Positions 21,550-64,000 of a stretch of DNA of 64,000 nt are shown piece by piece. Every line of letters begins with the position of its first letter. Positions within the stretch are counted from its first letter, which is position 1. Below the pieces are notes generated by a model. The model was not told the DNA's origin. It saw only the letters and a program-made list of their open reading frames with translations, and ran no database searches. A program made the position numbers and the translations under genes. The DNA is from Himantopus leucocephalus (lineage: Eukaryota; Chordata; Aves; Charadriiformes; Recurvirostridae), in assembly GCA_003993805.1 (NCBI GenBank), contig RSEF01000017.1, positions 7,709,124 to 7,773,123 of the forward strand, read 5' to 3'.

Positions 21550-23598
21550 ACCAGTTTTCCTCAACATTGATTTATTTTTAAATATACTACGCAAGAGAGA
21601 TTGGAATAAAAAATAAATCAAAAAAATGAGAAACAGAGAAAGAGAGAAGGAAGAATTGAAAGTCATGTACAGAAACAATCTGTACTGGACCAAATTAAAG
21701 GGGAAACAACCCCCTTAAGTATCACAGAGATGAAGGACAGAGCTATTTACACACTGTAAAAAAGACAAGTCTACAAAAGTGTGTAATAACGAGATACAAA
21801 TGTATAATATAGTGGCACAATATGTTATCAAAGTGAAAACAGTACCTCCAGGAAAGAGACAGTCCAAGGGTTGGTTGTTTTTTTTTTTTTCTTACATTTT
21901 TAAAGGCAGCCTGTGGCAGAAGTGTGTATTTCCATTTGAACATTTGTCATGTGTTAAGTCACGGCTGTTTGTGAGGGCGAGAAGTGGCGTGAACACACAT
22001 GAGTGAACTACTAGAAATCATATACAAAAGAAACAGTTCCAAAGAGAACAGAATAAAATACAATTGAAGGCAATTAGTATTTAAGATACACAAGAGGGGT
22101 CACGAGTTACAGGGGAACAGGACATGGAAAATGCTTTTTTTCTCTTGTTTGGAACTGTTAAGAGGAGTTAAATTGCACTGTTAATAGCCCTAAACCTTGT
22201 TCTTTCACTATTGTCACAAGTCACAGTTAGTTCCCAGTCACGTTGCATTAGTTGGCGAGGTCACAGGACCTTGGAAAGGAAGCCCAGGAGTCCTGCTGTC
22301 AGCGTTTTGTGGTACTCTCCTCGGGAGATGCACCCAAGAGAAGTGCCTGCAGTCTTCACAGATCCTTGTTTGATGCTGGATGGAACCACACCGGCATGAA
22401 GGTAGTGACGGTTTTAACCCCAAAGTACTGGCATCTGAGCTTTTCATGGGGAGTTAGCACTGGCACGGAAAGGGAAGCACCACAGCCCCTCAAAGCACAG
22501 GTCTCTACAGGAGGGCAGAAGCCTGGTCCCATCTCCATTCATAGAACAAAAAGCTGGAAATTCAACTAGAGAAACAGCAGTTCTCGCCCAGCCGCGATGT
22601 GCAGGCTCAGCTGAAACAACTGCTGGAGGCACAGGGGTATCTCTGAACTCATCCTAAGCTCATCTCCCCCTGCGCAGCCCTCCTGTCTTTCAGGGAGCAA
22701 TGCCTTGCTCAGCACCAGCCCACCGCTCCCCGACCTCTGCAACCCTCCACCCCAAACACCAGCCCGATTAATGTTAGATATCACAAGAGCGCGACAGCAC
22801 GTCCTTCTTCAGACCTTCTCCAGTCCTTTATCGCTACCAAGGGAGATCCGCAAACGGGCTCCTGTGCCACTACATTAGCGGGTGCCATCTGCAACATTTT
22901 GAACCCAAGCAATTCATTTGGGCTCAACAACATTAAGAAATTACTAAAAAACACAGAAACCAGGGGCAGCAGGTAGAATCATAGGAAGAATTTGGGCAAA
23001 CATCATTTGTAGCATTCTGTCATTAAAATAAGCCTTACATTAACAATGTTCCCCCCTTCCCTCCCAAGCGCCAAATCTGTTGCATTAATGTCAGGTAAAT
23101 GTCAGACTCGGGCCAGGGACACGTGCTGCAACTCTCCCAAGAAACGCAGTGGGTATATTGCTATTCAAACACTCATCCTTGTGCACAGTGGGACAGGGGG
23201 AGGGGACGAAAATGCAGTAGAAAGTCCTCCTGAGGAGGATGGCATCTCAGTGTCCATCAGTTTGGTTTCAGTCTTAATGGTCTGTCCAGAACAATAAAAT
23301 ATTAATAAAAAGGCATGGTGTGACATCAGCATTTAGACTTGTAGTCCACAAGGCAAGAACTCCACAGATAAGACGATTACAAGCATATGAAACACAGGGG
23401 AATCTGAGTTAAGAGGGTGGAAAGTGCCTCTTGAACACAGCCCTGCCCTTTGGAGCTGGGGCATCCGTTCCCAGTCTGTGTCTTTTGCACAGCCCTAACC
23501 TGAACGCCCCGGTCCTTTGTCAGTCCACACACGTTACTCTCTCCACAGCTGGCTTTGGCCCATTGTGATTTTTTTTGTAATTTTTAACCTGGCTTCTG
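21550..23598 (-). other. ABL1: ABL1 3'UTR
   Basis: About 2.0 kb lies between the ABL1 stop codon and the poly(A) signal at 21,571-21,576. On the minus strand its distal part contains GTGCCACTATATTATAC and ends around AAATAAATCAATGTTGAG. Both resemble the end of the mammalian ABL1 3'UTR as I recall it, which supports this boundary. Confidence 0.75.
21571..21576 (-). terminator. ABL1: ABL1 poly(A) signal (AATAAA on minus strand)
   Basis: TTTATT on the + strand reads AATAAA on the - strand, in the context TTTAAAAATAAATCAATGT. The surrounding sequence resembles the human ABL1 mRNA end. An alternative AATAAA lies further on at 21,350-21,355. Confidence 0.75.
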
Positions 23599-55414
<31,816 letters not shown>

Positions 55415-55423
55415 TTTCATTTG

Positions 55424-55624
55424 TTAGAGTTTGGCTTTGGCTGTCTGGTTTCCCTTCCCCCTCCCCTTTTCAGCTTCTTCTTCTCGCACTGTCGAATTAT
55501 CCGGTAAAAGTCTTAAAAAAAGTCTTTGAAAAATCCCGTAAGAGTCTAAAGAAAAAAAATCCAGGGAAAGTCTAAAACAAAGTATCCAGGGAAAGTCTAA
55601 GAAATCCAGCACTCTGAAAACCAT
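55424..55624 (-). other. Upstream ORF in ABL1 1a leader (66 codons)
   Basis: The ATG at 55,622-55,624 has G at -3 and G at +4. It opens a frame that is in phase with ABL1 and ends at TAA (55,424-55,426), separated by one codon (CAA) from the first ABL1 ATG. The peptide is Phe/Leu/Asp-rich over the repeat array and looks like no family I know. It exists as a uORF only if the leader begins upstream of 55,624. Confidence 0.45.
55499..55615 (-). repeat. Degenerate 15-bp repeat array in ABL1 1a leader
   Basis: Four copies of ATCC-[AGC]-G-[GT]-[GA]-A-[AG]-AGTCT (+ strand sense) start at 55,499, 55,533, 55,559 and 55,584. A partial fifth, ATCCAG, is at 55,604. Spacing shortens from 34 to 26 to 25 to 20 bp. 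Copies 3 and 4 are identical. Confidence 0.8.
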
Positions 55625-55723
55625 TACAAGGGCGAGCCTGAGAGGCGGAAAATCCTGGGGCCCCGCATCTCTTCTCCCGGGGAGTTAACTCCAGCCATCT
55701 TCCCTCCTTCCCAACTCTTTTGG

Positions 55724-55790
55724 CGGGAGAGGGGAGGGAGGAAAAAGGAGCAGGGAGGGGGGGAGAAAAAGAGAAAAAGAAATAAGAAAG
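55724..55790 (+). repeat. Purine-rich tract near ABL1 exon 1a
   Basis: About 65 bp of nearly uninterrupted G/A (GGGAGAGGGGAGGGAGGAAAAAGG and onward) with three pyrimidine interruptions. In the ABL1 sense it is a CU-rich tract. Confidence 0.8.
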
Positions 55791-58014
55791 CAAAGCCGAC
55801 CAAGTTGGGCAGAGTGGCCGCTGCCCGCAGTTAGCGGCAGCTGCCCGCCTGCCGCCGGGCGCTGGGTGCAGGCAGGGCTGCTGGGGCTCCGCTGCCAACA
55901 AAGGGCCCCCTTCAGCCGCTGCCTGCCTCCATGACATCAGGCAAGCGAGCAACGCCCTCGCTCCTTAACCCTCCTCCTGCCTGCACCCTGCCTGCCGCCT
56001 CTCCCAACGCCGGGGCGAAAATCAACAAGTTTCCCCTGCCCGGGAGAGCCCTCCTGGCTTTGGGGGTGGGGGGAAAGGCAGGATTAAGGAATAATGCTGC
56101 TGCTTTGGTGCTTTGTGAACGGCTCTCTTAAACCAAGCAAACCGTAGGTGACAGTCAAAGTCTTAAAAGTATGTCGTTTCACAGTGTATTAAGGGAGCTG
56201 TTTAAATACTGCGCCCATGTAACAGGGAGAAGCACACTGAGAGCTATGCCCATTCGTAAACCAGCGTAAAAACCGCAGGGGAGCTAGAGCTCCTTCCCAG
56301 AAGATGCGGTCGTAGCATCTCTGCGAGAATTACAGGCAAATGGATTCAAATCTCAGCTCATGCAATTACACTCGCAGGATACGACTCCTCTTGCACAAGG
56401 GGCCAAAAGTTTTCACCCTCCCACTGCCTACTATTTTTTTCCCCCTACAAAAAGTGCATTTCCCTCGCAGGTTTCTCAAGGCTACATGTTAATTACTGCT
56501 TTCCAGTTTTGATACATTTTTGGTACCTTACTTTTGAGCGTTATTGTGTGTCTCCTTTCTAAAACAACCATCACTTTTGTTACATATACTTACATTCCAT
56601 ATGTATATACATTCTCTCTATATATCTCTATAAAGGAGATAGAAAATCGTGTGTGTGTATACAACTGCATTTTTTCCCACTCAAAAATCCCCTTTTATTT
56701 CCCAAATCTGGGGGTGCTTTCGCTGCTCAGAGCAAGAGGTGCTCAAGGGTGCAGAGTTCATCAGGGGTGCAAAATAGAGAGGCCGGGGAAACCGGCCTGG
56801 GAAGCCGTCCCTATCACAAACTCCACTGGAACGTGTGGAGCGCTTGGTGTGTCACACATAGGATCAACAAAGGAGCAAATCTTCATTTTTTGTCCCTGAA
56901 AACCTCCCTCCAGATCTGACAGTTTATTTTGGCAAGGTTACTGACTAGCTAGCACTCTTTTGCCCTCCAACGTTTTCAAACATTTAATACTTCAGGGGAA
57001 ACTCTGCATGCTTCCAGCATCTGAGGACCATGCCTCCGAAACAGCAAACATTACTCAGACTCTTTAAACATTATTTTACAGCATTACTTTGCCTCAGACT
57101 TCTGATCCACAGGGTGTACGCCTGAAAGACAGCTCAGAAAGAAATCCTTGGTCTCTCAACCCATACTGAACTGCAATAATAGCATTTGCGTTTTTTGAAC
57201 GACCACAAGCCACATTATTTCTAGCAGAGAAATAATCACAAGTAAGGACAGCGTGCTGTTCAAAGTGGTTTCACACTTTTTCTCAGAGAGGATGAAGATG
57301 GATATCCCCATTTTAATAAACCAGGAAAGAGCGAGAGAACTTAAATGTTTTCTCAACTTAGTCTAGAGAAGAGATGAGGTTACAGACCCAATCCCCCACC
57401 TCTGGCAGCCTGTACGCGCATTAGAAAGACAATGATGCAGTTCTCCAGACGCTCTCCCTTCCTTCCTCCACTTCTGGAGGAGGACTTCTATTTTATAGAA
57501 GCACAAGAGTTTCAAGAGAAACCAACACCCATCTATTTGTTCCCTGCCCACCTAACTTCAGATGAGACTGTAACAGAGAACTTGTGCAGAACTGCAGTGC
57601 AGGAAAAAAAAGGGAAAAAAAAAGAGAAAAGGAGTTAAAAGCAGATTTGGAGGAGAAAGGTTATATAAATCACAGGAGGAGCTCCGTCATCACGTGTTTA
57701 GGCCCAGTGTCATGTTTAGGGAACTGGGATGAAGTAACACTGTGAGAGCAGACCAGGCATCTTGCACGCAACTTCTTTTCCATGTCAGGAGCATCCCTAT
57801 GCTGCTGCTCCAACTGCAGCTGTAGGAATGCAGAATCCCCATAGCATTCCCCGGCAGTACAAAGGCTGCCCCCCATGAACACCACCCAGCCATTACAATT
57901 CCGGTTAATACAATGAGCGCCGGCAGAATTAATGCGGATTACATTCCTGATGAACTCCTGGGGTTCTTATTCCTGAAGAAGAATGCCTCATCTCAAATTA
58001 AATTAACCCGCTTG

Positions 58015-58236
58015 CAGAAGAACACTGTAGGCAAAAGGCATCCACTTGGGGAGTTAAGTACAAAGAGCTATCCCGGGATAACTTCCTCTGTAGATAAACA
58101 AATTATTCCCTTTATGTTTCCACACNCAGAAGAACACTGTAGGCAAAAGGCATCCACTTGGGGAGTTAAGCACAAAGAGCTATCCCGGGATAACTTCCTC
58201 GGTAGATAAACAAATTATTCCCTTTATGTTTCCACA
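58015..58236. repeat. 111-bp direct duplication around single N (assembly seam)
   Basis: Bases 58,015-58,125 recur at 58,127-58,236 with T/C and T/G differences, around the N at 58,126. It is the second longest of the seam-type duplications. Confidence 0.88.
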
Positions 58237-58562
58237 GAGACAAGCCTGTGAGGTCCCTCGGCTACAAACTTCATCCTTCACCGTTTCCTCTCTTGTGTCA
58301 TGGCAAACTGTAAATACTTCAGAGCAAATATCCTCTGCCTTTCCTGCATGCCACGAAATTTAACTGGCGATACAGAAATAAAAGCCATATTGGTAGTGTC
58401 ACACAAACCCTGCTACTCTTATGGCTCACATCTATTAATCCCTTTCATGTTTGTTTGTCACATACACATCTTTGAATAAAATCAGTCATGAAAAGCGTGC
58501 AGACTTTTGGACTACAGAGTGACTGATGCAACCTTCAACTCAGGCTCTCTGTTGCAGAACAG

Positions 58563-59075
58563 CAAAACAATTTTGGTTGGGAGCAGACTGGGAAGGTCTC
58601 CAGTTCAACCTCCTGCTCAGAGGACAGCTATCTATCTAGATCAGGTTGTTCCAGGCTTTTTGCAGCTAAACTTTAACCTAGTCTGCTGGGCAGCATGAAA
58701 CACCTTTTATCCTCTTACATCTATCCAGATTTGTCTTGCTGCAAGTTTTAAGTGTTGCTTCTCCTCCTTTTGCTGTACACTTCTGAGAAGAGTCTCTCTG
58801 GTCACCAGTTGGGCAGTTACAAGTGTGCTGGGACCCCTTGAGTCCCCTCTCCAGACCGGGCGAAGGCAGCTCCCTCGGCCCCGGGGAGCACTGCCTGCTC
58901 CAGCCCCCCGCCAGACTCCCTCCAGTGTGTCAGCGTCTGCTCCGGGGGAAGAAGGGAGCTGGACGCCGTACTCCAGATGTGGCTTCACAAGTGCCAAGAA
59001 GAGGGAAATAATCACTTCCTTCGACCTGCTGGCTCTGCTCTTGCTAATGCAATCCAGTATCCATTAGCCTTTATT
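58563..59075 (-). mobile_element. CR1 LINE fragment, minus orientation
   Basis: The 3' tail in reverse (CTCCAGTTCAACCTCCTGCTC, TAGATCAGGTTGTTCCAGGC) is followed by a reverse ORF2-end region. That region reads GCTGGACGCCGTACTCCAGA, AATAATCACTTCCTTCGACC and TGCTGGCTCTGCTCTTG. It is degenerate and probably an older copy. Confidence 0.8.
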
Positions 59076-60094
59076 GTTCATGCTCATACAAGAGCATAAA
59101 CCTATTTAGCCAACTGCCTTCATGTTTGAGTGTCTTCTAGCAGACAGCTCTTTATTCTTTACTTTCTTAAAGCCACCCCAAATTTGAGGACAGACTTTTC
59201 CAAACGAGAATGATCACACACATGCATGGCAGTGGCAGCGAAAGGACTGGACTCCATGAGCAGAAAGTGAGTTTTGGCATGATCCCACGACGTTAGCAGC
59301 TGGAGTGAATTTTGTTGCGATACCATTAAAAACAGCTTGAGTGCTCGTCACCCATCTAAAAGCAGAGCTTAATTTCATTTTAAAATCCTGTTCTGAAACA
59401 TGGAAAGATAACAGAGTTTGAAGCCCCAAACTCTGGGCATTTTTTGATAGGCATGGTCAGCTGTTTTGGGGTGGAAAACATCACTTGAAACAGAAGCAGC
59501 ACAAGCTAGTGGTTAAAGTAAAGGAGTAAGAAAAAGAGCAGATTCTTGCTTACAGTTACAAGTTACCTGTGCCTTATCTTGCTCTTCTGTAAATGCAGCT
59601 GAGAATTTCCCCACAGGTGTTATAAAGACTAACCCAATGCAGGTTGTAAAGCACTTTGCTGTCTCTGGGTGTATGGAGCAATGAAAAGTAGAATCACATC
59701 ATTTGTAAGATGCGTTTTTCTTCGTCAGTGATAAGGTTACACGTGATTTTGGGCATTCACAGGTCACTGTCTTTATGCTTAAAAATAGGTCCATGCCACA
59801 GAGCACCGCCATACTACGCCGCTCTCTTCTGATGACATCTTTCACATAGTGAAATAACACATTCTCACACCATTACCTGATTAAAAATATACGCGTATAT
59901 GAAAATGATCAAAGAAGCCTATGTTGAAATCCATGAATGACCACAGCATGTGCTATAGACACAGCTGTAACAAAGCTGGGCTTTGATCCGACAGCAAATG
60001 CAGTATTGCCTGTTTTCCTGGGGGCTGCTCCAGCTTTGTCTGACAGATTCCAGTTTTCCTTTGGGTTTTTAGATCCCCCACCATAAAATGCCTC

Positions 60095-60197
60095 CATCCA
60101 CTCTTAGATACCTGCTCTAGGTGAACCTGCTTTGGTAAGGGGGTTGGACTAGACGATCTCTGTAGGTCCCTTCCATCCCCTACCATTCTGTGATACG
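60095..60197 (+). mobile_element. CR1 LINE 3' end, short fragment
   Basis: GGGGGTTGGACTAGACGATC, then TAGGTCCCTTCCATCCCCTA and ATTCTGTGAT form the extreme CR1 3' end. It is only about 100 bp long. Confidence 0.85.
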
Positions 60198-61379
60198 ATG
60201 TGCCAAACTTTTTGGAAGATACTGGTGCATATTAGATTGAGAGGACTAGCGGCTTTAAAATCCTGGCTACTAAACTCTACCTTCTTGGCACATACAGCAA
60301 AAAACATTATCTACAAAACTGTCTGCAACAAATACAACTTCAGTGGGTCATGCACATTGTCATGAGAGCTTTACTATGGTATGCCAAAGAAAGTACGGCA
60401 GAATGTAAGTCCAAGGTTAGAGCCGGGCCCACATCCCACACCCAGCCCTTTAAAAGCCACCCCAGATTTAAACAACTGTCTCTTGAGTCAATCACCTCTT
60501 AGCCTCAGTAATTGTTCATTGGCAGCTTGTAAGTACTCCAAACGACAAGTGAAAACAAGTCTTCCAGGATACACCAAGGTTCTCCGCTTACCTGGCAATG
60601 ACAGCACTACACAAAAAGGTGATTACGTTCATGATTTATTACTAGTACTTGCCACGTAACAGGTAAGAGGGTGAGAAGAGCCCTTGTTGGCGTTTGCACA
60701 TAGAATGACTACATCAGCCCAGCAAAACTTTCCAAGTTTGTTCATGCACCTAAGGAGAAAGCCCAAGTGACGAAGATACTGAAGGATCTCTGACTACCAC
60801 TTATTTGGCAATCCCTGGGGATCAGTACCACCACTTGCATTAGTAATGTATACCCAGACAAACACGGCTCAAGCGGTTTCACTGCTCTGTCCAGATTCCT
60901 TGCTCAGATGAACCTTCAGTGATAAGTGTGATGCCACCCTGAGTTTCTCCAGCACTGCCCTACCTCAGAACCACTCCACCGGTGCTACCATTGTCTGTTT
61001 TCTTCCAGCTTTTTGTGTAGGTATCTCTGTCTTTCCTTTTCCAATTCATGTATAAAACATTTTTATAGAGACCAGTATTCTACCTTTCCATTGAGGCTCT
61101 TCTCAAAATTCAGCTGACATGTTTACAATAGCTAGTTAAAATAGCGTGTTAAAAACAAAAGCCTCTTGCTACTAATCTGACCACTCTACAATAGGCATTA
61201 TTGTAAATAAAAAAAGCCCACACATGAATTTGAACAAAGGCTAGTTAACACCTGAGGCAAAGAGTGTTTTCCTTCCTTCAGAAACCATCTAGCACAGCGT
61301 GAATGGCCCTGCAAGAGCACAGATAGATATCTGCACATACAATGAAATATTAACACTTCTGGCACTTGGACTTAGCAAG

Positions 61380-61426
61380 TCCCACTCTCACAGGAAGAAA
61401 CTNTCCCACTCTAACAGGAAGAAACT
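61380..61426. repeat. 23-bp direct duplication around single N (assembly seam)
   Basis: TCCCACTCTCACAGGAAGAA and the following CT recur after the N at 61,403 with one C/A difference. It has the same signature as the longer seams. Confidence 0.8.
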
Positions 61427-64000
61427 TTAAAAAAAAAAAAAGCCAGGTTACAAAAAGTCCACTGTACACATCAACAGAAAAACAAAGGATTTTGCAATAC
61501 AGCATGTGCATTTGTTGTTTTTTTCTCCATGATTTAACAGATGTTTGTTATTTGCAATTTTCATGAGTGAAGGAGGGCAGCTGAGAAGTGGTGGGATTTC
61601 AGAGAGGGGATGTTCAACTATTTGAAATTCCTTTCAAGCAACAGGGCAGAATCCTTCTTTTTAAGGTAGTAACAAGACAGAGGGTACTACTAAATTCCTG
61701 CAATGGTGGTCTGTCTTCACCATACTCATGTAAAAAAAGCAGGATGGGTTGTGAGATCCACAGGGAATTGCCTTGAGTATTAGTGTTTGAAGCCTGCGAG
61801 GTTAAATCCAAGTCCAAAGGGACTCTTCACAAATCACTGAAAAAGTTTTGGGTGTCTTCCGTTAAACACTTCTTGAAACATCTGCAGGCAAAGAAAAAGA
61901 AAGAGGAATCTTGCACTTTTAAGATCTGGAAAAAATAGCAGCTTACCTTAAAGGCACAAAAATCACACAAACTCCTACTTACTGTAATTACTTAACTTCC
62001 ATTGTCTGGGCAGTTTATTAAGGTTGCGAAAGAGGGAGCAGGGACTGAAAGTTTTTGTAAGATATGTAGAGTCACATCAGTTTAGGGATCCTACTTAAGT
62101 TCAGTATTTTCTGCCAGCCCAGAGCAGAGAAGGCTTACAGACAGCCAGGACACAATCTGAAAAGATACATACTTGGAAAGCCTCAGAAAATAAATTTTAG
62201 AGAAGTTTCTTTGCCAAATACTGACTCAGATCATGAGTGGGAGCATTTCCGTATTTCTTTCAAATGAAAAGGTAAGGAAAGGCAGATGAAAAAGTGAAGT
62301 TGAAACAAGAGGTTAAAACGGGGAGCTCAAAGCTGATGACTTGATGGGCTACCTTGTGTAATCCCCAGCACGTCCGCAGGAAGAGCCAGGAGGACCAGTA
62401 AAACGTGCTTTAGTCCCGACAGTAACTAAGTGGTTAATTTCTTCCATTCAAGAGCTGAAAAATCTGCCAAAGCAGAAGACCAGGCCTAAGAGATCAAATT
62501 ACACATGAGGAGGGGGTGGAAGGGGAGAAGAAGAAAAGAAAACAAGTATTACTGAGCCACTGCTGCATTAGACCCAGCAGGGCTCAGGAGGAGGAGAGGT
62601 TTCTCCAACACCATCCCACCGCAGCTGAAGCGCCTGTAGACACACGCTTGGTTGTTACCCACATTTGTCATCCCCATCTCGGGAACATCCACCTCTACCG
62701 AGCACCTTAAGTCTGGCCAATATGCCAAACCTTTTGGGCATCAGCTATTCAATTAATATTACTGGAACAGTTAAAATGACTTTCTTCCACTTGCTCTCTC
62801 CACCCAGCCCATGCAGTTGGGCTGCTTTTTCTCTCCCAAGTGGAGAGTTTAACTTGGGCACAGCTCTATGAACGTGTCCGGCACGCTTGCTGCTGCCACA
62901 GGTGTAGGAATCACCAAAGTACTCGAAAAGCAAAGGGAAAAAAAAAATCATGCATAGCAGACACAAATAATAATCCATCGATAAACAAATAATCCATCAA
63001 ACATAGTCACAATTCAGCCCCTTTGCCTTCAAGTTGATCACGCAAAGGAGGTCTCACAGCAGCACGAACATTCTCACAGCTATTTCAGGGCGAGCGAGGG
63101 CTCCCTACCCAGCCACACACCGCTCCTCCAGTCCTCGCTCACCTAAACGGTTTCAGCAGTGAATTCAGCAAAGATTACGATCATTTTCTGAAATGCAGAA
63201 ATTTTCAAGCAACACACACAGCAATAGCAGATTAGGATAAATTCAACTGCAAAGATAATTTTTCTCTAGGGATCTAATCCTAAGCAGAGTTATGCTTTTG
63301 AACAGTACCAATATCAATGGGCAGAAGCCTTGACAGGATCACAGCACACACATTTCCTGACACTGTAATGAGCAAACAACAAAACCAAAAAAAGCCAAAA
63401 CCCAGTGCCTTCCAACCAGGAATTCAAGACTTTGCTAATTTATCCACAGGGGAGTACATATTTTGAGAAAGTAGAAGCCCTTTGTAACTATAGAAATAAA
63501 ACCCCATCTAAGTGTAAAAGATGCTATATAAAAACATCTACAATCACTTGATTTGAATTACAGTATTTATCCACCCTCAGCATCTACTCTCAGCCTCCCT
63601 CAGATACGCAGGTGAAGCGCCTGGTGCTCCACAGCACTAATTGCTTACTATTCCCAGTGTAAGAAATTAAATATACGCTCCCAGAAAGGAAAAGCTTCCA
63701 GTTAATTAGAACTGCCTGCAGCAATGGTTCCCTCCAAACAGTTCAGCGTTTTATTTTGTTGTCAGGACACAATATAAGAAGTTTTAAAAGTCCTGCTGGG
63801 ACTATGACGTAAAGGCAGGACCAGTATTTTCTTTTGTGAAGACTGGGGCCAACAGGCAGAAACTTCAGACAGAAATAAGCTATTCCACTGTGAAGCAAGG
63901 CAAATGTAAAGATGTATATATACACCTCTGTCCCGGTCCAACTGGAGCAAGGATGCAGGAGGAGGTATCCATTTTACTCACGCACTGCTGAGCGTAGACG

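Larger units (their letters stand above)
55415..55960 (-). promoter_or_regulatory. ABL1: ABL1 exon 1a leader and proximal promoter
   Basis: GC-rich to purine-rich sequence lies immediately upstream of exon 1a. It contains a 15-bp degenerate repeat array, an in-frame upstream ORF, an E2F-like TTTTGGCGGGA (55,718-55,728), a purine tract and a GC-dense block at 55,800-55,930. The transcription start cannot be fixed from sequence alone. Confidence 0.55.
55961..64000 (-). other. ABL1: Upstream of ABL1 exon 1a (likely intron 1 of isoform 1b)
   Basis: AT-rich sequence with two CR1 fragments and two N-marked assembly seams. I searched both strands for the exon 1b N terminus and found none, so exon 1b would lie further right. 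No other gene is recognisable. Confidence 0.6.

Overview
This window is vertebrate nuclear DNA, almost certainly from a bird. It carries large intron-split genes, several CR1-type LINE fragments (the dominant avian interspersed repeat), and a QRFP precursor whose predicted mature RFamide is 25 residues after a Lys-Arg site, as I recall for finches. Gene order and relative orientation (FIBCD1 and QRFP on one strand, ABL1 convergent on the other) match the human 9q34 block, read here in reverse.

Region by region: (1) 1-13,140 is GC-rich and holds FIBCD1 on the + strand. Exons 2-7 are all present. The first coding exon, about 24 residues of cytoplasmic tail, lies to the left of the window or in unassembled sequence. 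A long 3'UTR ends at a poly(A) signal at 13,119. (2) 14,115-15,826 holds QRFP (+): a predicted TATA-like promoter and noncoding first exon, then a single coding exon for a 128-residue RFamide neuropeptide precursor. (3) 15,827-21,550 is intergenic, broken by a 100-N gap at 17,793-17,892. (4) 21,550-55,414 holds ABL1 on the - strand. The complete isoform 1a coding sequence (exon 1a plus exons 2-11, 1,125 codons plus stop) is recovered with consensus splice sites, and the kinase-domain numbering is identical to human 1a. (5) 55,415-64,000 is the exon 1a leader and promoter region, followed by upstream sequence that would be intron 1 for the 1b isoform. It holds CR1 fragments and no gene I can recognise.

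The three genes are not an operon and share no pathway: FIBCD1 is an acetyl-group-binding membrane receptor, QRFP an RFamide neuropeptide precursor, and ABL1 a non-receptor tyrosine kinase. Their adjacency is conserved synteny.

No novel multi-gene system is visible. The most interesting signals cluster around ABL1 exon 1a: a GC-rich inverted repeat just inside intron 1 (55,236-55,316), a degenerate array of a 15-bp motif in the leader (55,499-55,615), and an in-frame upstream ORF ending one codon before the first ABL1 ATG. QRFP shows an apparent internal duplication of its RFamide unit with a decayed amidation motif. Several single-N positions are assembly seams flanked by nearly identical direct copies, which should not be read as biological tandem duplications.
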